Notes: a model not told the origin generated them from the letters alone. Shown: positions 8,349 through 17,121, counted from the first letter of the stretch. The stretch: DNA of 64,000 nucleotides from Faecalibacterium sp. (GCA_022652735.1 JALCRP010000002.1:1-64000); one strand, 5' to 3'. Program-made: numbers and translations.

Positions 8349-9023
8349 ATGCTGCTTACCGTGTTGGCGCTGGCTTATGGCGCTTGGTTTGCGCTGTTGC
8401 TGCGCTCGCTGTGCACACGGCCACATCGGCGCAGCTATACGCAGTATAAGGCTGTGCTGAGCCTTGGCTTTGTGCTGGCGGCGCTGGCCTGTACGGCGGC
8501 AAGCGGTGCGTGGCACAAGGGCCTTGCGCTGCAGCCTGCGCTGTGGTGCTATTTGTTTGGCGATGTGCTGCTGGGGCTGAATAACCGCAAGCGGGATACC
8601 CGCCTGTTTGCCATAGGGACGCTTGCCTTTTTGGTGGGGCATCTCTTTTTGCTGAAAGCGCTGGCCCGGCGCCAGCCGCTTTCCGCCGTGGATTTTTTGC
8701 TGCCGGCGGTGGGCGTGGCTATTGTGGCGGCCGTGCTGCTGCGGGTGCATCCGTCGATGCCCGGATACTATGTGCCGGGGGCGCTTGTGTATGCCTTCAT
8801 GATCTGCTTGGCAGCGGCAAAATGCCTGCATCTGGCCCTGCTTTGGCCAAGCGCAGAAAACGGGATGCTAGCGGCGGGTGGGCTTCTTTTCTTGCTTTCC
8901 GATTGCGTGATTCCTTTTGTACATTTTGTGCCGCGGCGCAGCCTTCCGCTGCATATTCTAAACCTTGCCGCGTATTACGGCGGCATGTTTTTGCTGGCCG
9001 GCAGCCTATATTTTTCTGTATAA
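8349..9023 (+). CDS. YhhN/TMEM86 family membrane protein (lysoplasmalogenase-like)
   Basis: The 224-residue protein is almost wholly hydrophobic with seven to eight predicted transmembrane helices. The pattern GDVLLGLN, FLVGHLFLL and LLSDCVIPF matches the YhhN family, whose characterised members hydrolyse the vinyl-ether bond of lysoplasmalogens. Plasmalogens are common in anaerobic Clostridia, so that activity is plausible but not shown. It begins two bases after the ksgA stop, with its ribosome binding site (AAGGGGCGGG) inside ksgA. Confidence 0.75.
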   Translation: MLLTVLALAYGAWFALLLRSLCTRPHRRSYTQYKAVLSLGFVLAALACTAASGAWHKGLALQPALWCYLFGDVLLGLNNRKRDTRLFAIGTLAFLVGHLFLLKALARRQPLSAVDFLLPAVGVAIVAAVLLRVHPSMPGYYVPGALVYAFMICLAAAKCLHLALLWPSAENGMLAAGGLLFLLSDCVIPFVHFVPRRSLPLHILNLAAYYGGMFLLAGSLYFSV

Positions 9024-9041
9024 ATGCTGTGCAAAAGCATC

Positions 9042-9070
9042 TTGCGCACAAAGGCCGAGGATGTTATAAT
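9042..9070 (+). promoter_or_regulatory. promoter of tRNA-Thr
   Basis: TTGCGC (9042-9047), exactly 17 bp, then perfect TATAAT (9065-9070), 12 bases upstream of the mature tRNA 5' end. Confidence 0.8.
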
Positions 9071-9082
9071 AGTTCTCGTGAT

Positions 9083-9157
9083 GCTGGTATGGCGCAATGG
9101 CAGCGCAACTGATTTGTAATCAGTAGGTTGTAGGTTCAACTCCTATTACCAGCTCCA
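9083..9157 (+). tRNA. tRNA-Thr (anticodon TGT)
   Basis: A full cloverleaf can be folded: acceptor GCTGGTA/TACCAGC, D stem GCGC/GCGC, anticodon stem ACTGA/TCAGT with loop TTTGTAA (anticodon TGT at 9115-9117), T stem GTAGG/CCTAT with loop TTCAACT, discriminator T9154 and encoded CCA (9155-9157). It has its own promoter and terminator. Confidence 0.97.
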
Positions 9158-9160
9158 AAA

Positions 9161-9196
9161 AATCCCCTGAAGCAAAACAGCTTCAGGGGATTTTGC
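9161..9196 (+). terminator. terminator of tRNA-Thr
   Basis: A 12-bp perfect stem (AATCCCCTGAAG, 9161-9172, with 9181-9192), eight-base loop, then T-rich. It begins four bases after the CCA end. Confidence 0.85.
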
Positions 9197-9276
9197 TTTG
9201 CAAGGGGAACGGCCCGGCAAAGGGCAAAGCGGCATTTGCAAAGAATACAGCGCTTTTTTCTGCGAAAAGAGAGAGC

Positions 9277-10176
9277 TTATTGTGCCGAGGGCTTCCGGCT
9301 CCATTTAATTTCGGAAAGGATCAGCCCGGCCAGCGCCAGCAGCGTGCCCACAACGGAAACCAGATTGATTGGCTCGTGCAGAACAATCGCCGATGTAACC
9401 ACCGTGACGATCGGCGAAAGATAGATGTATACGCTGGTTTTTACGGTGCCCAGCACCTTCAGCGCAAAGTTCCATGTAACAAAGCCGAGCGCGGAAGCAC
9501 ACAGCCCCAAAAACAGGATGTTGAACAAATATACCGGGTTGGTAAACCGCGCAAGCCCCGGCCGAAAACCAAAGAAAAACAGCGCCGGAACCATGAAAAC
9601 AAGGCCGTAGAAAAAGATACGGCGCGTAGTTTGGATCGTGTGGTAGCCAAAGGTGCTGATTTTGCGGGTAAGGTTTGAGTAAAAGGCCCATGTCAGCGCG
9701 GCAAGGCCGGCCAACACATCCCCCACTGGGTTTAAGTGCAGCTGCTCGCCGTGGAAGCTGAGCAGCGCGATGCCGCACATGGCAACCAAGAAGCCTACAA
9801 AAAACGAAACATGAAACTTTTCTTCGCCATGAAAAACATAGCGGCTCAAAAGCGCCGTGAAAAACGGCGCGATCGAAATAATGACGCCCGCATTTGAGGC
9901 AAGGGTAAACGTGAGCGCAATGTTTTCCAGCAGGAAATACAGCGTGACGCCCGTAAGCCCGGCCAGCGCAAAAAGCAGCTCCTGCCGGCGGGTGGTGCCT
10001 TTCATGCGGTGGGGATAGACAAGCTCCAGCAAAAGCAGCCCCATCACAAAGCGGTAGAATAAAATCTCTACGGGCTGAAACCCGGTAAGCAAAACCTTTG
10101 TGGAAATATAAGTTGTGCCCCAGACAACGATCGTCAAAAATGCCAAAAGGTGCCCGAGCGAAGCCTTCTTTTCCAT
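9277..10176 (-). CDS. DMT superfamily (EamA-type) transporter
   Basis: The 299-residue protein has ten predicted transmembrane helices in two EamA repeats; WGTTYISTKVLL near the N-terminus and ALTWAFYSNLTRK in the middle are typical. Members export amino acids, metabolites or drugs; the substrate cannot be read from sequence. ATG 10176 is preceded by GAGAGAGGG seven bases upstream; an in-frame ATG at 10203 lacks such a site. A second EamA transporter lies at 17700. It stands alone between tRNA-Thr and the citrate synthase gene on the same strand. Confidence 0.87.
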   Translation of the reverse strand: MEKKASLGHLLAFLTIVVWGTTYISTKVLLTGFQPVEILFYRFVMGLLLLELVYPHRMKGTTRRQELLFALAGLTGVTLYFLLENIALTFTLASNAGVIISIAPFFTALLSRYVFHGEEKFHVSFFVGFLVAMCGIALLSFHGEQLHLNPVGDVLAGLAALTWAFYSNLTRKISTFGYHTIQTTRRIFFYGLVFMVPALFFFGFRPGLARFTNPVYLFNILFLGLCASALGFVTWNFALKVLGTVKTSVYIYLSPIVTVVTSAIVLHEPINLVSVVGTLLALAGLILSEIKWSRKPSAQ

Positions 10177-10291
10177 AATCCCTCTCTCTTTTCCTATGCG
10201 CACAGGCGGCGCAGCAATGCTTTTATTTTACTACAAAGGCAGGGAAAATACAGGAAAAGCAGCATTTTGGGCAGATAACACAAAAGCAAAG

Positions 10292-10323
10292 GAAAAGAGC
10301 CTTCGGCTTTTGCCAAAGGCTCT
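10292..10323 (-). terminator. terminator of the citrate synthase gene
   Basis: On the minus strand AGAGCCTTTGGC pairs with GCCGAAGGCTCT (12 bp, one wobble) over a short loop, followed by TTTTCC. It lies about 50 bases after the citrate synthase stop. Confidence 0.75.
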
Positions 10324-10374
10324 GCTGGTTTGGGTTTTCTATGCGTAGGGCAAAGCGGCTGTATCCGCTTGCGC

Positions 10375-11730
10375 TCAGCGCGCTTCGAGCGGGATATAAT
10401 CGCGCCGCGGCTCGACGGATTTGTACGCAGGGCGGATGATCTTGCCCATGTTAATCAGCTCCTCCATGCGGTGCGCGCTCCAGCCGGCCATACGGGCCAC
10501 GGCAAACAGCGGCGTATACAGCTCGGTGGGGATGTTCAGCATGCGGTAGACAAAGCCGGAATAAAAATCGACGTTAGCGGAAACGCCCTTGTAGATATGG
10601 CGCTCCTCAGCAATTACTTCGGGGGCCAGGCGCTCGACGGCACTGTACAGGGCATATTCTTTTCCAAGGCCTTTTTCCTTGCTAAGCTGCGCGACGCTTC
10701 TGTGCAGGATCGTGGCGCGCGGGTCGCTGATGGAATAGATCGCGTGGCCCATGCCATAGATCAGGCCCGCATGGTCGAAGCGCTCGCGGTGCAGCAGGCC
10801 GCGCAGATAGGCGCGGATCGCATCCTCATCCGTCCAATCGGTCAGGTTGGCCTTCATATCTTCAAACATGCGCGTAACTTTGATGTTAGCGCCGCCGTGG
10901 CGCGGGCCTTTTAGGCTGGCGAGCGCAGCCGCGATACAGCTGTAGGTATCGGTGCCGCTGCTGGTAACGACGTGCGTGGTAAAGGTGGAGTTGTTGCCGC
11001 CGCCGTGCTCTGCATGGAGCACAAGGCACAAATCAAGGATGCGCGCTTCAAGCGGGGTATAGCCCGTATCCGGCCGCAGCAGCGTAAGGATGTTTTCGGC
11101 CGTCGAAAGGTCAGGCCGGGGCGCATGGATGTACAGGCTTTGGCCGGCCTTGTAAGCATAGGCCTGATAGCTGTAGACGGCGATCAGCGGCAGAATCGAA
11201 AGCAAATCGACACACTGGCGCACAACATTGGGCAAAGAAATATCGTCGGCGGCGCTGTCGTAGCCGGCCATTGTCAGCACACTGCGGGCCAGCGAGTTCA
11301 TCATATCTTGGCTTGGCGCCTTCATCACAACATCGCGCACAAAATTGGAGGGTAGGGTGCGGTAAAGCCCGAGCTGATAGTGAAAATCCTCGAGCTGCTG
11401 ATGCGTCGGCAGCTGGCCGAACATCAAAAGAAAAGCGGTTTCCTCAAAGCCGAAACGGCCGCTTTGCGTAAAATCTTCTACAAGGGCCTCGATCGGGTAG
11501 CCGCGATAATACAGCTCGCCTTCGCAGGGCACGAGCTTGCCGTCCACTTCCTTGGAAGAGACGATTTCGCTGATCTCGGTCAGGCCGGCCACTACGCCGA
11601 TGCCGTTCACATCTCGCAGGCCGCGCTTCACATCATAGCGCGTGTAATCGGCGGGGTCGATGCTGCTGTTTTGGCTGCAAAGGGAAGCGAGCGCTTCCAG
11701 CTCAGGTGTGATACGGGAAAAATCCTCCAT
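10375..11730 (-). CDS. gltA: citrate synthase
   Basis: The 451-residue enzyme condenses oxaloacetate and acetyl-CoA to citrate, feeding 2-oxoglutarate and glutamate synthesis in anaerobes with a partial TCA cycle. Family motifs are clear: HAEHGGGNNSTFT with a catalytic histidine, SLKGPRHGGAN, GMGHAIYSISDPRA with the second histidine, and the C-terminal FYSGFVYRMLNIP with the catalytic aspartate just before it. The start is ATG 11730, nine bases after AAGGAGG; a TTG 33 bases upstream is in frame but unneeded. No aconitase or isocitrate dehydrogenase gene is adjacent. A methylcitrate-synthase role cannot be ruled out but has no supporting neighbours. Confidence 0.93.
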   Translation of the reverse strand: MEDFSRITPELEALASLCSQNSSIDPADYTRYDVKRGLRDVNGIGVVAGLTEISEIVSSKEVDGKLVPCEGELYYRGYPIEALVEDFTQSGRFGFEETAFLLMFGQLPTHQQLEDFHYQLGLYRTLPSNFVRDVVMKAPSQDMMNSLARSVLTMAGYDSAADDISLPNVVRQCVDLLSILPLIAVYSYQAYAYKAGQSLYIHAPRPDLSTAENILTLLRPDTGYTPLEARILDLCLVLHAEHGGGNNSTFTTHVVTSSGTDTYSCIAAALASLKGPRHGGANIKVTRMFEDMKANLTDWTDEDAIRAYLRGLLHRERFDHAGLIYGMGHAIYSISDPRATILHRSVAQLSKEKGLGKEYALYSAVERLAPEVIAEERHIYKGVSANVDFYSGFVYRMLNIPTELYTPLFAVARMAGWSAHRMEELINMGKIIRPAYKSVEPRRDYIPLEAR

Positions 11731-12083
11731 CTTCGGCGTCCTCCTTTTTGTTCCTTTTGGCAAATTGAAAGTACGTCCAGTATAGCAATAAAATACTGCA
11801 AAAGGAAGAATAAATTGTAAATTATGAAAATAGTACCATTTGTATAAAAATATACCATGTGCACGAAAAAAGACAAAACGTCAACCGAGTAAGGCGTATA
11901 GGGCTTGGAATTTGCAGGAAAGAATGTTTGGCGGCCTGTAAAAATGCGCAATAAACGCATAGCCTTTCGCGTGGGATTCCGCTATAATAGGGCCGTGCAA
12001 ACCAAAGGCAATGTGCCGGGGCTTTTGCCGCGCACGGCCGGCGGAACTTTATAAGCCGAAGAGAGAGCAGGAGGGAGAAAAAG
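11731..12083. other. 353-bp A+T-rich divergent intergenic region
   Basis: This gap separates citrate synthase (-) from the MATE gene (+). I see -10-like boxes for each direction: TATACT on the minus strand near 11779 and a perfect TATAAT at 11983-11988 on the plus strand, neither with a good -35. The middle is A+T-rich. No open frame has a credible ribosome binding site, and no RNA structure was recognised. Confidence 0.5.
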
Positions 12084-13481
12084 ATGCAGGTTTCGCATAC
12101 ACAGGATATGACGACAGGCAGCGTGACCGGCCACCTGATTCGCTTCTCGCTGCCGCTTTTGGCCGGAAACCTTTTCCAGCAGCTTTATAACATGGTCGAT
12201 TCCATCGTGGTCGGCAACTATGTTGGCGCCAACGCGCTGGCCGCTGTCGGGGCGTGTGGGTCGCTGAACTTTTTATTTTTTGCGATGACTTCTGGCGTTG
12301 CCATCGGCGTTGGCATCCTGATCTCGCAGTTTTTTGGGGCAGGAGATACCGCGCAGGTGAAGCGCACCATCGCGAACTCGATATATGTGCTTGGGGTAAT
12401 CTCGGTTTTGGTCAGCGCGGTAGGGTTCTGCTTTGCGCGCCAGATTCTGGTTTTTCTTTCCACGCCCGCCGAAATTTTGGCGGACGCGACGATCTATTTG
12501 CAGACAACCTGCGCCGGCATCGTGGCTGTGGCGGCCTATAACGGCATTTCCGCCGTGCTGCGCGCGCTGGGCGATTCACGTACGCCGCTGATCTTTTTGA
12601 TCTTGGCCAGCGTCATCAATGTCGTGCTGGATCTTGTATTTGTGCTGTACTTTCACGCCGGTGTGTTCGGCGTGGCGCTGGCTACGATTTTTGCACAAGC
12701 CATTTCGGCGATCTCCTGCATTTTTTACGCTTGCCGGCGGCTGCCGTATTTTCGGCTTTCGCCCGCCGAGCGCGCGCTGGATAGCGGCATTATCGTGCGT
12801 TCGCTCGAAATCGGCACTCCTGTCGCGCTGCAAAGCTCTTTGATCGCCATTTCCTGCCTTGTGCTGCAAAGCGTAGTAAACGGCTTTGGCCCGACGGTAG
12901 TAGCAGTATTTACGGTTACTTCCCGCATCGAGCAACTGATCCAGCAGCCGTACTCCTCGCTTTCCACCGCTGTGACGACTCTGACGGGCCAAAATATCGG
13001 CGCGGGCAAAATTGAGCGTGTGCGCGCCGGCATGCGCAGCGCGACATGGATCACGCTGGCGTTCAGCCTTGGCATGCTGCCCGTGATTTGGTTTTTCGGC
13101 GGCGCGATCGTGGCGGCTTTTGTAAAAGAGCCGGAAGTGATTTCGATGGGCATCACGGCGCTGCGCATTACCAGCGTGTGCTATTTTCCGCTGGGCATGA
13201 TCTATATGCCGCGCGCGCTGTTGAACGGCGCGGGCGATGCGCGCTTTGCCATGATAAACGGGCTTACGGAAGTGGTCTGCCGTATCGTCTTTTCCAACTG
13301 GCTGACCCATATCGCGGCGCTGGGCTGCTGGGGCATCTGGATCACCTCCGGCGCGACATGGACGGTGACGGCCTGCGTTTGCCTTGCCCGATACTTTGGC
13401 GGAAAATGGAAAACGATGCGCCTTGTGGCGGCGCGCCCGGCGGACGCCGCGCCACAGCCGCCCGCCGAAAGGAGAACATGA
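12084..13481 (+). CDS. MATE family multidrug/metabolite efflux transporter
   Basis: The 465-residue protein has twelve predicted transmembrane helices in two MatE halves; GNLFQQLYNMVDSIVVGNYVG near the N-terminus and LTGQNIGAGK in the second half are family signatures. MATE proteins export cationic drugs or metabolites using Na+ or H+ gradients. The start follows AGGAGGGAG. Its stop codon TGA (13479-13481) overlaps the start of the SpoU methyltransferase, so the two are translationally coupled, although a functional link is not obvious. A second MATE gene lies at 36993. Confidence 0.9.
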   Translation: MQVSHTQDMTTGSVTGHLIRFSLPLLAGNLFQQLYNMVDSIVVGNYVGANALAAVGACGSLNFLFFAMTSGVAIGVGILISQFFGAGDTAQVKRTIANSIYVLGVISVLVSAVGFCFARQILVFLSTPAEILADATIYLQTTCAGIVAVAAYNGISAVLRALGDSRTPLIFLILASVINVVLDLVFVLYFHAGVFGVALATIFAQAISAISCIFYACRRLPYFRLSPAERALDSGIIVRSLEIGTPVALQSSLIAISCLVLQSVVNGFGPTVVAVFTVTSRIEQLIQQPYSSLSTAVTTLTGQNIGAGKIERVRAGMRSATWITLAFSLGMLPVIWFFGGAIVAAFVKEPEVISMGITALRITSVCYFPLGMIYMPRALLNGAGDARFAMINGLTEVVCRIVFSNWLTHIAALGCWGIWITSGATWTVTACVCLARYFGGKWKTMRLVAARPADAAPQPPAERRT

Positions 13482-14308
13482 TGCCGAATATTATAGAAAT
13501 TACGGACCTTGCGCGGCCGGAGCTGGATGTTTTTGCGCGCCTGACAGAGGCACAGTTGCGCAATCGGCTGGAGCCGGAAAAGGGCATCTTTATTGCCGAA
13601 AGCCCAAAGGTGATCGAGGTTGCCCTAAACGCCGGGTGCGAGCCTGTCTCTTTTTTGATGGAGCGGCGGCATTTGGCGGGGGATGCACAGGGCATTTTGG
13701 CCCGGTGCGGGGCGGTACCCGTTTACACGGGCGAAAGCGAGCTGCTGGCCGGGCTGACGGGCTTTCGGCTGACGCGCGGTGTTTTGTGCGCCATGCGCCG
13801 CCCGCAACAGCCCACGCCTGAGGCGCTTTGCGCGGGCGCAAGCCGCGTGGCCGTATTGGAGGGCATCGTGGACGCCACCAATATTGGCGCGATTTTTCGC
13901 TCGGCGGCGGCGCTGCACATGGATGCCGTGCTGCTTACCCCTACTTGCTGCGATCCGCTGAACCGGCGCGCCGTGCGCGTAAGCATGGGCACCGTTTTTC
14001 AGGTGCCGTGGGCGCGCCTTGGCAGCGAGGCGGCCGAGTGGCCGCAGCAAGGGCTGGCGCGGCTAAAAAAGCTTGGCTTCCACACGGCGGCGATGGCGCT
14101 AAGCGATACCGCCGTCAGTATCGAGGACGCGCGCTTGGCCGCCGAGCCGAAGCTTGCCATCGTGCTGGGCACAGAGGGCGACGGGCTGGCGCATGAGACG
14201 ATTGCGGCCTGCGATGATACGGTGCGCATCCCGATGTCGCACGGCGTAGATTCTCTGAACGTGGCAGCCGCCAGCGCGGTGGCGTTCTGGCAGCTGCGGG
14301 CGCGGTAA
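13481..14308 (+). CDS. SpoU/TrmH family RNA 2'-O-methyltransferase
   Basis: The 275-residue protein has an N-terminal substrate-binding segment (1-100) and a SPOUT knot domain (about 115-275) with the three motifs DATNIGAIFRSAAAL, VLGTEGDGL and IPMSHGVDSLNVAAA. Such enzymes methylate a ribose in tRNA or 23S rRNA using SAM; the target is not deducible. Two consecutive ATG codons (13478, 13481) are possible; AAAGGAG at 13468-13474 is better spaced to 13481. It overlaps the MATE stop codon. Confidence 0.9.
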   Translation: MPNIIEITDLARPELDVFARLTEAQLRNRLEPEKGIFIAESPKVIEVALNAGCEPVSFLMERRHLAGDAQGILARCGAVPVYTGESELLAGLTGFRLTRGVLCAMRRPQQPTPEALCAGASRVAVLEGIVDATNIGAIFRSAAALHMDAVLLTPTCCDPLNRRAVRVSMGTVFQVPWARLGSEAAEWPQQGLARLKKLGFHTAAMALSDTAVSIEDARLAAEPKLAIVLGTEGDGLAHETIAACDDTVRIPMSHGVDSLNVAAASAVAFWQLRAR

Positions 14309-14388
14309 AAGCGCCGGACGGCCGGGCCGAGAAAAAGCAAAACTTTGGCAGCCGGGCGGCAAGCCCGCCGGAAGCCGACAAAATAGAA

Positions 14389-14427
14389 AGCGGGGCCTTG
14401 ACAGCAATGCTGCCAAGACCCCGCTTA
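14389..14427. terminator. bidirectional terminator between SpoU gene (+) and CAT tRNA (-)
   Basis: AAGCGGGG (14389-14396) pairs with CCCCGCTT (14420-14427), with an inner CTTG/CAAG and CAGC/GCTG extension. The T-run is better on the minus strand, so it probably ends the tRNA transcript and also catches readthrough from the plus strand. Confidence 0.7.
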
Positions 14428-14430
14428 TTT

Positions 14431-14507
14431 TGGTGGGCCTTTCAGGATTTGAACCCGAGACCAAGCGGTTATGAGCCGCCAGCTCTGACCAACTGAGCTA
14501 AAGGCCC
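14431..14507 (-). tRNA. tRNA with CAT anticodon (elongator Met or Ile2)
   Basis: Cloverleaf on the minus strand: acceptor GGGCCTT/AAGGCCC, D arm AGCTCAGTTGGTCAGAGCT, anticodon stem with loop CTCATAA (anticodon CAT, plus-strand 14471-14473), T arm TCGGGTTCAAATCCTGA, discriminator A and encoded CCA. It is not an initiator, because the first acceptor pair is a normal G-C. Elongator Met and lysidine-modified Ile2 cannot be separated by eye; the anticodon arm resembles both. Confidence 0.93.
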
Positions 14508-14519
14508 GCGACGAAACGT

Positions 14520-14548
14520 ATTATAACAAAATACCGCATACATTTCCA
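14520..14548 (-). promoter_or_regulatory. promoter of the CAT tRNA
   Basis: Read on the minus strand: TGGAAA (14543-14548), 17-bp spacer, perfect TATAAT (14520-14525), 12 bases upstream of the mature tRNA end. Confidence 0.75.
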
Positions 14549-14596
14549 GCGGGAATAGAAAATCCGACAAAAAAACAAGGCGGCGCAAACAGAAGT

Positions 14597-15016
14597 TTAA
14601 TGTGTGCGCACAGCGTCCAGCTTTTGGCGCAAAAACTCGTCCAGCATTTCGGGCGGAAACACCGGCTCCTGATAGGCGAACGCCTCATGCAGAAAAATCA
14701 GCGTTACCACTGTCTGGCGGCCGGCGTCCAGCCGGAGGGAATACACGGTATCCAGCGGCTGCTGCGTGGGCCGGTGCAGCGTAAGATGCAGCCGAAAGCT
14801 GCCGTCCGTTTCGCGGCGGCACTCATACTGAAAAATATCGGTTTGTGCCGGGGCGCGCAGGCGATCCATGCAGGCATCAAGTGGCAAATCGGTGCGAAAC
14901 TCGCTTACGCCCGCCGGGCCGTACTCGCTGCGGCTACTTTTCTTTTGCCGGCGCAGCAGGTATAACATCAGCAAAATGGCCCCGCCCACCACCAGAATGG
15001 AAATGCCCATATTCAT
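14597..15016 (-). CDS. small membrane-anchored protein of unknown function
   Basis: The 139-residue protein has one N-terminal transmembrane helix (about residues 4-21) followed by the basic stop-transfer RRQKKSSRS and a soluble cytoplasmic domain of about 110 residues with alternating beta-strand-like hydrophobic patterns. I do not recognise the family. It lies on the minus strand upstream of the CAT tRNA and divergent from another membrane protein gene at 15159. The start ATG 15016 has only a G-rich run upstream, so an alternative ATG six bases in is possible. Confidence 0.65.
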   Translation of the reverse strand: MNMGISILVVGGAILLMLYLLRRQKKSSRSEYGPAGVSEFRTDLPLDACMDRLRAPAQTDIFQYECRRETDGSFRLHLTLHRPTQQPLDTVYSLRLDAGRQTVVTLIFLHEAFAYQEPVFPPEMLDEFLRQKLDAVRTH

Positions 15017-15158
15017 CGGATACAGCCCCCCACAGCGGGCCTTTGGCCCGGCTTTGCCCCTTATTGTACCATAGCGGCGGAATTTGTGCTATACTAATCC
15101 TGAATTGCCGAGATCGCGGCGAGGCGAAGATTCTTTCCACAAAAGAAACGAGGGACAC

Positions 15159-15704
15159 ATGAAACTGCACTTTTCCCGCAAAACATGGTACTTTTTGCTT
15201 TTGGCTGCGGCCGCGCTGGGCATGGCTGATGGCTTTGCGATGCTGTTTTCACAGGATTACTCCTTTTTAGAGCTGTTTGCGTTTGGCGCCTGCGGGCTGG
15301 CGGCGCTGTTTCTCGCCGCCGAAAAAGCCCCGGATGCGGCAGAGGATGCCGTCCGCTTAAAGCCGCATGCCGCCCAAAAGGCGAACCCGCAAAGCGGCAT
15401 CTATTTTGGCTGTTTTGTGGCGCTGCTGGTCAGCTACATTTTATTCGGCGGCCACGCCGCTATGCGCCTGACGGTATTTTGGCCGGTATTTGTGCTGGCA
15501 GAATATCGGCGGGGCGCAAAGGTACAGCAACAGCTGCGGCTTTTGGTATTCATCGAGATTTTGCAGGCGGCCGCGCTGCTTTGCGTAAACGCAGGCCTGA
15601 CGGGCTTTGGCATCCTTGCCACGGTTTTCTGGATTTTAACCTGCACTGCCCGCGGCTGGGCGGCGCTGAGCTTGTACAAAGGCCGAATGGAACCGGCAGA
15701 ATGA
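15159..15704 (+). CDS. membrane protein of unknown function (four helices)
   Basis: The 181-residue protein has four predicted transmembrane helices (about residues 10-28, 35-55, 88-115 and 130-165), arranged in two pairs separated by a charged linker (KAPDAAEDAVRLK). No family is recognised. ATG 15159 follows ACGAGGG. A TATACT box at 15090-15095 may be its -10. The GHL10 lipoprotein gene starts 11 bases after the stop, so they likely form an operon, which hints at an envelope role. Confidence 0.65.
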   Translation: MKLHFSRKTWYFLLLAAAALGMADGFAMLFSQDYSFLELFAFGACGLAALFLAAEKAPDAAEDAVRLKPHAAQKANPQSGIYFGCFVALLVSYILFGGHAAMRLTVFWPVFVLAEYRRGAKVQQQLRLLVFIEILQAAALLCVNAGLTGFGILATVFWILTCTARGWAALSLYKGRMEPAE

Positions 15705-15715
15705 GGGCATTCTTT

Positions 15716-17035
15716 ATGAAGCAAGAGAAGATCATTTCGCGCCGCCGCGTTTTACAGTGCGGCGCGGCGCTTGGGGCGGCGGCGCTGCTGCCCGCCTGCG
15801 CCGAAAAAACCGCCGCATCCGGCGCGGCTTCGTCATCAAGCACGGCTTCGTCCGCGCAAAGCAACACATCAAAAGAGGAAAACGCTATGAGCACTCCGTC
15901 CGCCGCAAAAACGCAGTATTGCGCCATGTGGATCAGCTATCTTGATTGGCAAAATGCGGATTTCACCTCCGCAGATCATTTCCGCGCCTATGCGGGGCAG
16001 ATGTTCCAAAACTGCGTGGATCTTGGGCTGAACACCGTCATCACGCAGGTGCGGCCGTTTGGCGATGCCATGTACCAAAGCAGCCTTTTCCCGTGGTGCC
16101 ATGTCTGTACGGGCACCCAGGGGCAGGCCCCGGGGTTTGACCCACTGAATATCATGATAGAAGAAGCGCACAGCCGCGGCCTTTCGCTGGAGGCATGGAT
16201 CAACCCGTATCGCCTGCGCCTGAACGCCGAAATCCCCCCGGCGCTGGCCGAAAACGGCCTTGCCAACACGCACCCGGAATGGTGCGTAAGCGTAAACGAC
16301 GGCTTGTATCTCAACCCGGCTATCCCGGAAGCGGCCGCGTATGTGGTTTCGGGCATCACAGAACTTTTGGAAAATTATGCGGTCGACGGCATCCATTTCG
16401 ACGATTATTTTTACCCCACAACGGATGCCTCTGTGGATGCGGCCCAGTATGCGGCCGGCGGCAACGGTGCTTCGCTGGACGATTGGCGCCGCGCAAATGT
16501 GACGGCTCTTGTACAAAGCGCATACAATGCCGTGAAGGCCAAAGACCCAACCCTGCGCTTTGGCATCAGCCCGCAGGGCAACCCGGAAAACAACTATAAC
16601 GGCCAGTACAGCGATGTCTCGGCGTGGATGGCGCCCGGCGCGGCGACGGTAGATTACATCTGCCCGCAGATCTACTGGGGCTATCATTATACGCTGAAAA
16701 GCGGCAGCGACCGCTTTGCCTTTGAAAATATCGTGCCGGAATGGCTGGCCATGCCGCGTGATGCATCCGTGCGGATGTATGTCGGCCTCGGCGCTTACCG
16801 CATCGGCACGGGCGACGGCGGCGCCAACGAGGATTCGACGACGCAGTGGCAATCGGGCTATAACCTTTCGGATATGGCGCGGGAGCAGGCCGCCGACGGC
16901 GCCGACGGGTACATTTTGTACCGCTATGATTCGCTTTACCATAATGCGGATTTTGCCGCGCTTGCGCAGGCAGAATGCACGGCGCTTGCTACCTATAATG
17001 CCGAGCGCGCCGCCGGGCATACCGCCGAGGATTGA
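15716..17035 (+). CDS. GHL10-type (DUF187) glycosyl-hydrolase-like lipoprotein
   Basis: The 439-residue exported protein starts with a twin-arginine-like signal SRRRVLQCGAALGAAALLPAC, whose last cysteine is a lipobox, followed by a Ser/Ala-rich linker (to about 60). The rest is a TIM-barrel of the glycosyl-hydrolase-like family 10: MWISYLDWQNADF, LGLNTVITQVRPFGDA, GLSLEAWINPYRL and DGIHFDDYFYP are hallmark strands. Members probably act on cell-wall or environmental glycans, but few are characterised. The start is ATG 15716; the ribosome binding site is GAGGG in the end of the previous gene. Confidence 0.88.
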   Translation: MKQEKIISRRRVLQCGAALGAAALLPACAEKTAASGAASSSSTASSAQSNTSKEENAMSTPSAAKTQYCAMWISYLDWQNADFTSADHFRAYAGQMFQNCVDLGLNTVITQVRPFGDAMYQSSLFPWCHVCTGTQGQAPGFDPLNIMIEEAHSRGLSLEAWINPYRLRLNAEIPPALAENGLANTHPEWCVSVNDGLYLNPAIPEAAAYVVSGITELLENYAVDGIHFDDYFYPTTDASVDAAQYAAGGNGASLDDWRRANVTALVQSAYNAVKAKDPTLRFGISPQGNPENNYNGQYSDVSAWMAPGAATVDYICPQIYWGYHYTLKSGSDRFAFENIVPEWLAMPRDASVRMYVGLGAYRIGTGDGGANEDSTTQWQSGYNLSDMAREQAADGADGYILYRYDSLYHNADFAALAQAECTALATYNAERAAGHTAED

Positions 17036-17050
17036 CGCCCCCGCCGCGCC

Positions 17051-17079
17051 TTGCCGCGCGCCGGATTTTGCGTTATAAT
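17051..17079 (+). promoter_or_regulatory. promoter upstream of lipoprotein / DMT genes
   Basis: TTGCCG (17051-17056), 17-bp spacer, perfect TATAAT (17074-17079), 43 bases upstream of the lipoprotein ATG. Confidence 0.75.
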
Positions 17080-17121
17080 TACCCATATTTGGCATGCCGG
17101 GCACCCCGGCGGAGGAAGAAA

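Noticed and set aside
11731-12083. Small membrane protein on the minus strand upstream of citrate synthase
   Set aside because: A hydrophobic frame exists but overlaps the citrate synthase start and has no ribosome binding site.
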